Assembly (NCBI GenBank): GCA_947184155.2
Contig: CAMXCT020001985.1
Coordinates: forward strand, 23,501-87,500
Length of the DNA stretch: 64,000 nucleotides
Reading direction: 5' to 3'
DNA from: Cladocopium goreaui
Lineage: Eukaryota > Sar > Dinophyceae > Suessiales > Symbiodiniaceae
Part shown: positions 62,201 through 64,000 of the stretch, in pieces
Layout of the letters: each line of letters opens with the position of its first letter
How positions within the stretch are numbered: the first letter of the stretch is position 1
Made by a program: the position numbers and the translations under genes
Notes under the pieces: generated by a model
What the model was told of the DNA's origin: nothing
Databases searched by the model: none
What the model saw: the letters and a program-made list of their open reading frames with translations, nothing else

Positions 62201-64000
62201 TAGGATATATATATATAACCAACTTAACATGAATGGGCATGGTGCCACGTGGATGTTCATTGCTTCACAAAGTATGGTATAGTAATGTATAAATATGTAT
62301 AATAGGTTCTGATTTGATCCAAATATTTCGAATTACATCTGGGTCGGTCTGAAAATGGACGACATCCCCATAAAGTTGTGACCGTTTTAGAGGGATAATG
62401 ATGAATTTTTCAAGCGTATGGAAGAAGGTTTTCAGAGGTTTTCCAACATACCCTCTGGTAATTTAACATAGCTATAGAATATCACCATGTTTAATAGGTA
62501 AACCATCTTACTTGGAGGATCATCCCGCTTAGCAGGTGATAAGCAGTTTGTTACCCATTTGAAATAGCTGGGACCGGGATAACCCACCAAGTTACGGGAT
62601 TTTTTTTGAGGAGGGCAGACGAAAAACCACTAGCTATAGGTGGAATGATCCTCCAAGTAGACACGGAGCTTAAGAGCTAAGAAAATTGTGGGAGTTTTCC
62701 ATTGCTATAGGTTTTCTCTCTAGTAAACTAACATAAAACTACGGAAAATCACCATGTTTAATGGCACAACTCACGATTTCGACTGGGCCATTTTCAAGTT
62801 CGCAAACTGTTAGTTTACCAGGGGGTAATGGATTTTAATGGTAAATCATGGGCCCCCACAGCGCCTGCTCCACCAATCGGTTGTGGGCATTTCGCAACAT
62901 CCCTGCTGATGCCGATTGGTACGCCTCGACATCCAAAACGGTCCATGTTTTGTCGCAAAAAACAGGAGCCAAGAGGAGCTCTTTGGAGAGCCTCACGTTC
63001 CAGCTTCCTCTGATTTACCCTCTGGTAATTTAACGTAGCTATTGAAAATGGCCATTAATAGTGGATTTTCCCATTAAAAATGGTGATTTTCCATAGCTAT
63101 GTTAGTTTACCAGAGGGTAATTTGGGTGAGTCACCCTGCATTTCATGAAATGACTGACCAGAATGACCATATACTTTACCCTCTGTGGTTGTTCTAGCCT
63201 GGCCATGGGAAATCATCTGATTTTTGCATGGAACGTCTACGAAAAAAAAACAGGCAATCATCCAACAGTCAGTTTCCATCGCCGGGGTGGATCGTTAGAG
63301 CGACTGTAGCGCCTGGTCCGTCCCCATTTTTGGGACCAAACCTGCACTGCCAAAACCCCTAGGCTCACGGGCGTTGACAGCAAGCTGCTGAAGCTGATTT
63401 CGTACAGCCTGGTGACACTCCAGAGGCAGAGATACTGAGAAAAATAAGGGGTAGCCTTAGATTCCCGTCTCTCAAAAACAAACAAAGAATTTATGACAGG
63501 TTCTCGGTTTGCAAAAGAGATCTGTTGGTGAGCTACTACCAAAATGATACACTCTTCAATGAACTGTACAAAAATTGCAGCAACCACCTACCATTCAGCA
63601 AGTTTTACCAATAAACGTGTGCTGGACCTACATCTGCGCTTGTTACTTAAAATTGAAAACCGTGAAAATGATGAGAGCCGATCACCAAAGCATTAGATAG
63701 CATTGCCAGCATCAAGCATCCCACTGAGTGCACACCAAAAACATGCAACGTCAACCCTGGATTTTGTCAACCCCTTTGCTGTCTCATGGGTGTGTTAGGT
63801 GCCATTTCAGGAGCAAATTACGATGGATTATCTATATATATATATTATAATGATATTAACTTGAGAGGGGGAACACGAAAGGTAGGTAAGCAAGAAAGGA
63901 ACCGAAGAAAAAATGAAGGGGAGAGGGGGGGGAAAAATACATAAAGTGGAGTCTGGTAAAAGCGACGCGGCCATTTTCTTTCCAAAAATATGAAGGGGAG
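32226..64000 (-). CDS. UPF2: UPF2 / NMD2 nonsense-mediated decay factor, multi-exon, 5' end outside window
   Basis: Gene-level entry. UPF2 is a cytoplasmic scaffold with three MIF4G domains that bridges UPF1 and UPF3 on exon-junction or faux-3'UTR mRNPs. About 50 short exons spell the family in order: end of MIF4G-1 (63408-61459), linker with FYEDLVDLKA (59249), acidic/Lys linker, MIF4G-2 (HDFNTKGNRQRL, LHLLAPYARIAAM, VKVVKYLCELCKFKI, CGRYLMYKPET, KLPW), MIF4G-3 (NYENLSC, VASLLSGLAKYRD, VGELYNYRLVDS, PWDFFRIKL, VCALLETCGHYFDRG, KLDRFLTFFIRYVHSK), acidic tail, DDFDKE, GGKIQMKQLSIPDDSKLL and KEKEDLKRQRLD. Most junctions keep phase with GT-AG, GC-AG or GA-AG introns. The gaps are one or two exons between 45247 and 48087 and one near 56 kb. 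Confidence 0.93.
32473..32540 (-). CDS. UPF2: UPF2 C-terminal tail exon (tentative)
   Basis: 68 nt, phase 1 to 0, acceptor CTGAG, donor GTGTGT: DSSGSVIPLAASELRNRGG then RWD. A Gly/Arg end is usual in UPF2. Another open frame (ILQDLSYHWLQASSEIVEG) would make it part of something else. Confidence 0.42.
32681..32778. repeat. Family A element
   Basis: TAACCCTCTGGTATTTTTGG ... TTACCGGAGGGTA. The inner arms have largely diverged. Confidence 0.7.
33707..33725 (-). CDS. UPF2: Possible UPF2 micro-exon
   Basis: 19 nt: YEETGA plus one base, acceptor ATGCAG, GC donor. It joins 33942 (phase 0) and 32473 (phase 1) and resembles the YNDRDEE-type stretch near plant UPF2 C termini. Confidence 0.4.
33942..34007 (-). 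CDS. UPF2: UPF2 exon: C-terminal charged helix
   Basis: 66 nt, 22 codons, phase 0: ARKIDVEEASKEKEDLKRQ then RLD. Matches the charged helix after the RGNK..IPSD block in UPF2, part of the UPF1-binding region. Confidence 0.8.
34652..34750 (-). CDS. UPF2: UPF2 exon: UPF1-binding segment
   Basis: 99 nt, 33 codons, phase 0, acceptor GTCAG, donor GTGTGA. MVLTGARRGDARKTGG then KIQMKQLSIPDDSKLLQ, equivalent to the V-x-VLxKRGNKQQ...IPSDCALVQ segment of plant UPF2, which contacts the UPF1 CH domain. Confidence 0.85.
35095..35180 (-). CDS. UPF2: UPF2 exon: pre-UPF1-binding segment
   Basis: 86 nt, phase 1 to 0: HGHGSVQPFAEARLSATK then ADEETKISWQ. Frame fixed by phase on both sides. An alternative open frame (MAMGQFNLLQKPGSQQ) was not used because it breaks phase. 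Confidence 0.72.
35627..35743. repeat. Family A element
   Basis: TACCCTCTGGTTATTTAACA ... TTAGTCATAACCAGAGGGTA. Confidence 0.85.
35938..35993 (-). CDS. UPF2: UPF2 exon
   Basis: 56 nt, phase 2 to 1, acceptor CCTCAG, GC donor: AELPQPLQIAKKTEQMGD. It follows TLP of the previous exon with a split codon restoring Glu. Confidence 0.7.
36119..36195. repeat. (TATGTCTCTA)n tandem repeat
   Basis: Seven 10-bp units. Confidence 0.92.
36314..36378 (-). CDS. UPF2: UPF2 exon
   Basis: 65 nt, phase 0 to 2, acceptor GTCAG, GC donor: VQQILIESLEKERNAPRM then TLP. Fits the LLQESMEQRK...NMTIP stretch after DFD in plant UPF2. Confidence 0.8.
36812..36848 (-). CDS. UPF2: UPF2 exon: DDFDKE motif
   Basis: HAAEDDFDKEAT, donor GTTGAA. 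The exon may start at 36835 (phase 0) instead. (A/D)DFD-x-E begins the C-terminal conserved block of UPF2. Confidence 0.75.
36910..37020. repeat. Family A element
   Basis: Left tip ACCCGGCCTGGTAAACG (degraded), right tip AAATTACCAGAGGGTA. Confidence 0.75.
38012..38035 (-). CDS. UPF2: Candidate UPF2 exon
   Basis: 24 nt in phase 0: PRYDRGDE, donor GTGCAG. The surrounding GC-rich island is longer (continuing KPGTPKGRKRG), so the borders are uncertain. Confidence 0.4.
38403..38447 (-). CDS. UPF2: UPF2 exon: acidic region
   Basis: 45 nt, ESEEEDASESDDDED, phase 0, GC donor. Part of the Asp/Glu-rich stretch that follows MIF4G-3 in UPF2. Confidence 0.8.
39184..39280. repeat. Family A element
   Basis: TACCCTCCAGTAAATTAACA ... 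TGTTAATTTACCGGCGGG. Confidence 0.78.
39350..39370 (-). CDS. UPF2: UPF2 micro-exon: acidic region
   Basis: 21 nt, DEESSEE, phase 0, acceptor CTGAG, GC donor. Could extend a few codons left (AVVAHP). Confidence 0.6.
40159..40281. repeat. Family A element, diverged
   Basis: TACCCCTTGTTAATTCACAT ... TAAATTCCCAGAGGGTA. Confidence 0.72.
40680..40721 (-). CDS. UPF2: UPF2 exon: acidic region
   Basis: 42 nt, AEDESTEEDDSGSD, phase 0, acceptor CCTAG, GC donor. Confidence 0.78.
40952..40981 (-). CDS. UPF2: UPF2 exon: acidic region
   Basis: 30 nt, ADERDDDDDE, phase 0, acceptor ACAAG, GC donor. Confidence 0.7.
41305..41346 (-). CDS. UPF2: UPF2 exon: end of MIF4G-3
   Basis: 42 nt, AVLKLLDREKDDLD, phase 0, acceptor GGCAG, donor GTGGGA. 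Matches the AAILQLEERE-type helix closing MIF4G-3. Confidence 0.82.
41626..41674 (-). CDS. UPF2: UPF2 exon: MIF4G-3
   Basis: 49 nt, phase 2 to 0: PRLTYPTLKSDASEAR, donor GTGCAA. With the previous exon it gives LERLRPRLTYPT, like NLRPNMTRYST in plant UPF2. Confidence 0.82.
42266..42321 (-). CDS. UPF2: UPF2 exon: MIF4G-3
   Basis: 56 nt, phase 0 to 2, GELPQRFMNMVYDTLERL, GC donor confirmed by the split Arg codon with the next exon. Confidence 0.84.
42630..42698 (-). CDS. UPF2: UPF2 exon: MIF4G-3
   Basis: 69 nt, 23 codons, RCSKSKQKLDRFLTFF then IRYVHSK, acceptor CTAAG, GC donor. Corresponds to SSKRKLDxFLxxFQRYxxxK, a hallmark of UPF2. Confidence 0.9.
43141..43194 (-). CDS. UPF2: UPF2 exon: MIF4G-3 LLETCGHYFDRG
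   Basis: 54 nt, 18 codons: VCALLETCGHYFDRGAAR, phase 0, CTCGAG acceptor, GT donor. The most diagnostic UPF2 sequence in the window. Confidence 0.95.
44310..44339 (-). CDS. UPF2: UPF2 exon: MIF4G-3 WDFFRIKL
   Basis: 30 nt, APWDFFRIKL, phase 0, CGCAG acceptor, GTGACA donor; joins directly to VCALLETCG. Confidence 0.9.
44570..44672. repeat. Family A element, diverged
   Basis: TACCTTCCAGTAAAGTAACA ... GTTAGTTTACTCGAGG...GAGGGTA. Confidence 0.65.
45197..45247 (-). CDS. UPF2: UPF2 exon: MIF4G-3 loop
   Basis: 51 nt, DGSQLPELLADPQHPIE, phase 0, acceptor CAGAG, GT donor. Lies where other UPF2s have the DGSPSSLDPP-type loop. Confidence 0.8.
45278..45433. repeat. Family A element, A2 variant
   Basis: TCTCTGGTAAACTCAC ... 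GCAAACTGTTAGTTGACCAG plus AGGGTA. Confidence 0.7.
46238..46309. repeat. Dispersed repeat, copy 2 (see 17291-17365)
   Basis: Shares CACTAACCTGAATAGTTCGG and CCCTAAAATAAACCATGATT with copy 1. Confidence 0.75.
46579..46687. repeat. Family A element
   Basis: TACCCTCTGATAATTTCACA ... TTAAACTACCAGAGAGTA. Confidence 0.75.
47018..47107. repeat. Family A element with partial direct repeat flank
   Basis: TACCCTCTGGTAAACGTTTA ... TTTTCAATACCAGAGGG. TAGGATG occurs just left (47008-47014) and directly right (47108-47114). The right inner arm is shortened. Confidence 0.82.
48087..48166 (-). CDS. UPF2: UPF2 exon: MIF4G-3 GELYNYRLVDS
   Basis: 80 nt, phase 0 to 2, acceptor TCTAG, donor GTGCCC: VRQVKLVGELYNYRLVDS then VLIFDSLY. 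The GELYNY motif is nearly invariant in UPF2. Confidence 0.93.
48416..48457 (-). CDS. UPF2: UPF2 exon: MIF4G-3
   Basis: 42 nt, VTLERNDFREMPLR, phase 0, acceptor TGGAG, GC donor; leads straight into VRQVKLVGELYNY. Confidence 0.8.
48704..48826. repeat. Palindromic element, CTGGTAATCAAACATGGC type
   Basis: GGTAATCAAACATGGCTAG ... AGCCACGTTTGATTGCCGGA with complementary inner arms; related tips occur near 4480-4575 and 55530. Confidence 0.7.
48950..48994 (-). CDS. UPF2: UPF2 exon: MIF4G-3
   Basis: 45 nt, AFVIDVIDSLLENIQ, phase 0, acceptor GTGAG. The donor appears to be GA, since ENIQ must join VTLERNDF to match the family. Confidence 0.85.
49250..49288 (-). CDS. UPF2: UPF2 exon: MIF4G-3
   Basis: 39 nt, VASLLSGLAKYRD, phase 0, acceptor CCCAG, donor GTCCGC. 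Equivalent to VANLLAGLxxYxD. Confidence 0.9.
49466..49504 (-). CDS. UPF2: UPF2 exon: start of MIF4G-3
   Basis: 39 nt, DLNHHANYENLSC, phase 0, acceptor TGCAG, donor GTCGCT. Joins VASLLSGL as in KYNSIHC-VANLLAGL. Confidence 0.82.
49602..49715. repeat. Family D palindromic element
   Basis: TTGGTGGTTCATCCCAC ... GTGGGATGAACCACCAA; arms also complementary around CCACTTAG. Related to 62510-62658. Confidence 0.82.
50150..50211 (-). CDS. UPF2: UPF2 exon: MIF4G-2/3 junction
   Basis: 62 nt, phase 1 to 0: PASGWLKKCLLDSPELL then PGY, acceptor TTCAG, GC donor. Follows KLPWE-G as the WLxxCxxxxxxxxY segment. Confidence 0.72.
50605..50716. repeat. Family A element, right end degraded
   Basis: TACCCTCTGGTAAACTAAGG ... 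CCATAGTTATGTAAACC then CTTAGAGG. Confidence 0.68.
50828..50867 (-). CDS. UPF2: UPF2 exon: KLPW motif
   Basis: 40 nt, DLFLKLVRKLPWE plus one base, acceptor AACAG, donor GTTCGG. The exon may start further right at 50896. VLRxxRKLPW is a strong UPF2 landmark. Confidence 0.88.
51658..51702 (-). CDS. UPF2: UPF2 exon: MIF4G-2 end
   Basis: 45 nt, EPPELFVEHLVFDRP, phase 0, acceptor TGCAAG, donor GTCGCC. Matches RPPLQEYVRKLLY. Confidence 0.75.
52085..52128 (-). CDS. UPF2: UPF2 exon: basic stretch
   Basis: PEGKRKQKKSKDK, acceptor TTGAG, preceded by a split Arg codon. The left border is not fixed. Confidence 0.75.
52386..52448 (-). CDS. UPF2: UPF2 exon: MIF4G-2
   Basis: 63 nt, LEIMLEDAFYQVKPSEPQ then PE, phase 2 to 2, acceptor TCCAG, GC donor. 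Corresponds to VENAYYYCNPPPAE. Confidence 0.87.
52588..52749. repeat. Family B element with a perfect 41-bp hairpin
   Basis: Tips CTGGTTGGTGG and CCACCAACCAG. Inside, 52615-52655 and 52659-52699 are perfect 41-bp inverted repeats separated by 3 bp. Confidence 0.93.
53065..53100 (-). CDS. UPF2: UPF2 exon: MIF4G-2
   Basis: 36 nt, phase 2 to 2: LRLTKAKSLPL with split codons, acceptor CCCAG, donor GTGGGG. LLERM-LRLTKAKSLPLR-LEIMLEDAFY aligns without a gap to LLEQMMRKKQAMHLDARYVTM. Confidence 0.85.
53294..53362 (-). CDS. UPF2: UPF2 exon: MIF4G-2 CGRYLM
   Basis: 69 nt, phase 2 to 2, TCGRYLMYKPETATRT then DNLLER, acceptor CCAAG, donor GTCTCG. Equivalent to CGRFLFRSPESHLRTSVLLEQM. Confidence 0.92.
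53469..53530 (-). CDS. UPF2: UPF2 exon: MIF4G-2
   Basis: 62 nt, phase 0 to 2, TLCDDFNQQNAELCANLLQ, acceptor CTCCAG, donor GTGCCC. The intron to the next exon is only 106 nt. Confidence 0.9.
53782..53859 (-). CDS. UPF2: UPF2 exon: MIF4G-2
   Basis: 78 nt, 26 codons, VKVVKYLCELCKFKI then CPPGVILDIFK, phase 0, acceptor ACCAG, GC donor. Matches TVRFIGELTKFKMF...CLKML. Confidence 0.92.
54515..54553 (-). CDS. UPF2: UPF2 exon: MIF4G-2
   Basis: 39 nt, VIGDPNQSLLEQK, phase 0, acceptor GCCAG, GC donor; leads into VKVVKYLCEL as KKDQINIETK-NKTVRFIGEL. Confidence 0.8.
54611..54719. repeat. Family A element
   Basis: TACCCTCTGGTTATGTCAAC ... TAAACGTTCACCAGAGGGTA. Confidence 0.86.
54767..54842. repeat. Family B element, truncated by the next element
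   Basis: GGTTGGTGGTGCAATAACCA ... ATATGAAATGGAAA as in 52588-52749. The right half is absent and a family A copy begins at the break. Confidence 0.82.
54843..54952. repeat. Family A element, A3 variant
   Basis: ACCATCTGGTTATTTAACAT ... TTAAATAACCAAAGGGTA. Confidence 0.85.
55147..55275. repeat. Family A element, A2 variant
   Basis: GCCTCTGGTAAACGTTTACA ... TGTTGGTTTACCAGGTTGGGTA. Confidence 0.72.
55331..55460. repeat. Family A element, A3 variant, degraded left tip
   Basis: CTGAATGGTTCTGACTAACA ... CTGTTACATAACCAGATGGTA. Confidence 0.7.
55662..55722 (-). CDS. UPF2: UPF2 exon: MIF4G-2
   Basis: 61 nt, PYVKEVPNLLMSWLQQELE plus Q, acceptor GCTAAG, GC donor. Occupies the HPCMSDVAEDLCSMLRGDF position. 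An exon to its right (about 55985-56038, frame not settled) is probably missing. Confidence 0.72.
56336..56375 (-). CDS. UPF2: UPF2 exon: MIF4G-2
   Basis: 40 nt, LHLLAPYARIAAM, acceptor TCTAG, donor GTAGGG. Matches LDLLPFYARLVATL. Confidence 0.9.
56637..56672 (-). CDS. UPF2: UPF2 exon: MIF4G-2
   Basis: 36 nt, LRFFRALLGEGN, acceptor CTCAG, donor GTCCGG. Corresponds to LVRALFIVPR. Its phase to the next exon is off by one, so one border may be misplaced. Confidence 0.75.
56933..56979 (-). CDS. UPF2: UPF2 exon: MIF4G-2 NTKGNRQRL
   Basis: 47 nt, RFFHDFNTKGNRQRL after a split Phe codon, GC donor. Matches MDFCMNMNTKANRKKL. Confidence 0.9.
57244..57298 (-). CDS. UPF2: UPF2 exon: MIF4G-2 start
   Basis: 55 nt, VDDIVVELGRRDADAHDL, acceptor ACCAG, donor GTGTAT. 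Confidence 0.78.
57383..57499. repeat. Family A element, A3 variant
   Basis: TACCATCTGGTTGGTTATTT ... TTAAATAACCAGAAGGTA. Confidence 0.85.
57789..57839 (-). CDS. UPF2: UPF2 exon: MIF4G-2 start
   Basis: 51 nt, DFDLYLMRVSKAESAKQ, phase 0, acceptor CTAAG, donor GTGGTC. Joins VDDIVVEL. Confidence 0.78.
58088..58165 (-). CDS. UPF2: UPF2 exon: charged linker
   Basis: 78 nt, EAKPERPPEEKEKPKDAA then ASETRLWD, phase 0, acceptor TCCAG, donor GTGGTG. Linker between MIF4G-1 and MIF4G-2. Confidence 0.78.
58565..58673. repeat. Family B element
   Basis: GCTTGGTGGTGCAATGTGCC ... TTGAAACCACCAACCAG. Confidence 0.85.
58722..58837 (-). CDS. UPF2: UPF2 exon with (Gly-Ala-Glu)8 minisatellite
   Basis: After a GGCAAG acceptor in phase 0 the exon reads STVDANADPERP and then eight Gly-Ala-Glu units coded by an almost perfect 9-bp repeat (58732-58803), followed by MTLKG. 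It sits in the disordered acidic linker, where length change would be tolerated. The left border is uncertain because almost any repeat unit offers a GC or GA donor. Confidence 0.65.
59249..59299 (-). CDS. UPF2: UPF2 exon: FYEDLVDLKA motif
   Basis: 51 nt, DSEQQKFYEDLVDLKAK, phase 0, acceptor GACAG, donor GTTCAG. Matches (W)EDEDxxxFYExLxDLxAFVP at the end of the MIF4G-1 extension. Confidence 0.92.
60356..60425 (-). CDS. UPF2: UPF2 exon: linker
   Basis: 70 nt, phase 2 to 0, SRIGVAEKQKEEIVEEEE then VLIFE; joins DSEQQKFYEDL as SVLE-x-W-DDED...FYE in plants. Confidence 0.78.
60949..61013 (-). CDS. UPF2: UPF2 exon: linker
   Basis: 65 nt, phase 0 to 2, ANADDRRGARCVDTSAHRL then SE. Chosen by phase; the frame MPTIEEEQDVSTP is also open. 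Confidence 0.6.
61235..61282 (-). CDS. UPF2: UPF2 exon: after MIF4G-1
   Basis: 48 nt, STLTTLSEFLNQPGAL, phase 0, acceptor GACAG, donor GTGGTG. Confidence 0.7.
61459..61539 (-). CDS. UPF2: UPF2 exon: end of MIF4G-1
   Basis: 81 nt, VDAENEQKHTQFKEALQK then IEAHSIPQH, phase 0, acceptor CTCAG, donor GTCCTG. A GC donor after QKIE would give exactly 60 nt instead. Confidence 0.82.
61938..61997 (-). CDS. UPF2: UPF2 exon: MIF4G-1
   Basis: 60 nt, EKANAALRVDKGQAPADRSF, phase 0, acceptor GGCAG, donor GTTGAC. Corresponds to QNRRILHSKGELSEDRHKQY. Confidence 0.82.
62449..62509. repeat. Family A element, left half only
   Basis: TACCCTCTGGTAATTTAACA then ATAGGTAAACCATC, cut where a family D element begins. 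Confidence 0.8.
62510..62658. repeat. Family D palindromic element
   Basis: ACTTGGAGGATCATCCCGCT ... GGAATGATCCTCCAAGT. Confidence 0.83.
62711..62827. repeat. Family A element, A2 variant
   Basis: GTTTTCTCTCTAGTAAAC ... AACTGTTAGTTTACCAGGGG plus GTA. Confidence 0.75.
62865..62924 (-). CDS. UPF2: UPF2 exon: MIF4G-1
   Basis: 60 nt, AYQSASAGMLRNAHNRLVEQ, phase 0, acceptor TCGAG, GC donor. Corresponds to KEYFTSLTKHLKRDHRELQ. Confidence 0.82.
63016..63119. repeat. Family A element, best-preserved copy
   Basis: TACCCTCTGGTAATTTAACG ... TTAGTTTACCAGAGGGTA. The tips are perfect 10-bp inverted repeats and the inner arms pair along most of the element. Confidence 0.92.
63379..63408 (-). CDS. UPF2: UPF2 exon: MIF4G-1 (tentative borders)
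   Basis: 30 nt, AVRNQLQQLA, phase 0, acceptor ACCAG, donor GTCAAC. It precedes AYQSASAG as QPFQNLLKEY does in other UPF2s. Earlier exons are outside the window or in 63409-64000, where I could not identify one. Confidence 0.6.

Noticed and set aside
1-64000. tRNA, rRNA, spliced-leader RNA genes
   Set aside because: Looked for by eye and none recognised; short RNA genes could still be missed without a computed search.

Overview
The window looks like nuclear DNA of a dinoflagellate, probably a Symbiodiniaceae/Suessiales-type alga. The reasons are: coding sequence broken into very short GC-rich exons (about 20-190 nt) on an AT-rich background; all recognisable exons on one strand (minus) in tandem genes; splice donors that are a mix of GT, GC and apparently GA; and introns filled with short palindromic MITE/introner-like elements whose tips read TACCCTCTGG...CCAGAGGGTA. 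There is no bacterial gene organisation. Most long open frames are chance frames in repeats or shadows of exons. Exon limits were inferred by hand from minus-strand AG acceptors, GT/GC/GA donors, reading-phase continuity and family similarity recalled from knowledge. No alignment was run.

Layout, read in the direction of transcription (right to left). (1) About 64000-32226: a UPF2 (nonsense-mediated decay factor) gene, with about 50 exons found. Its 5' end lies beyond the right edge. In order it shows the end of MIF4G-1, an acidic linker carrying a (Gly-Ala-Glu)n minisatellite, MIF4G-2, MIF4G-3, an acidic region, the C-terminal UPF1-binding-type segment and a possible stop near 32226. (2) About 31627-9313: one or more genes of unknown function. 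The proposed start has an N-myristoylation/palmitoylation-type sequence, and many exons join in phase. (3) About 5545 to beyond base 1: the 5' part of a choline-transporter-like (CTL/SLC44) membrane protein gene. The three units form a unidirectional cluster with under 1 kb between the first two.

The non-coding sequence holds at least three families of palindromic elements, some nested in each other, and several large tandem arrays: a 34-bp unit over about 2.9 kb at 21.95-24.87 kb, a 245-bp unit at 12.85-15.21 kb, an 11/22-bp array behind it, and 40-bp plus 15/18-bp arrays at 7.7-8.4 kb. There are also many TA/GATA-type microsatellites. I saw no rRNA, tRNA or CRISPR. The most interesting biology is the intron landscape: element families apparently building or enlarging introns in a conserved NMD gene, with one element flanked by a perfect 10-bp direct repeat.
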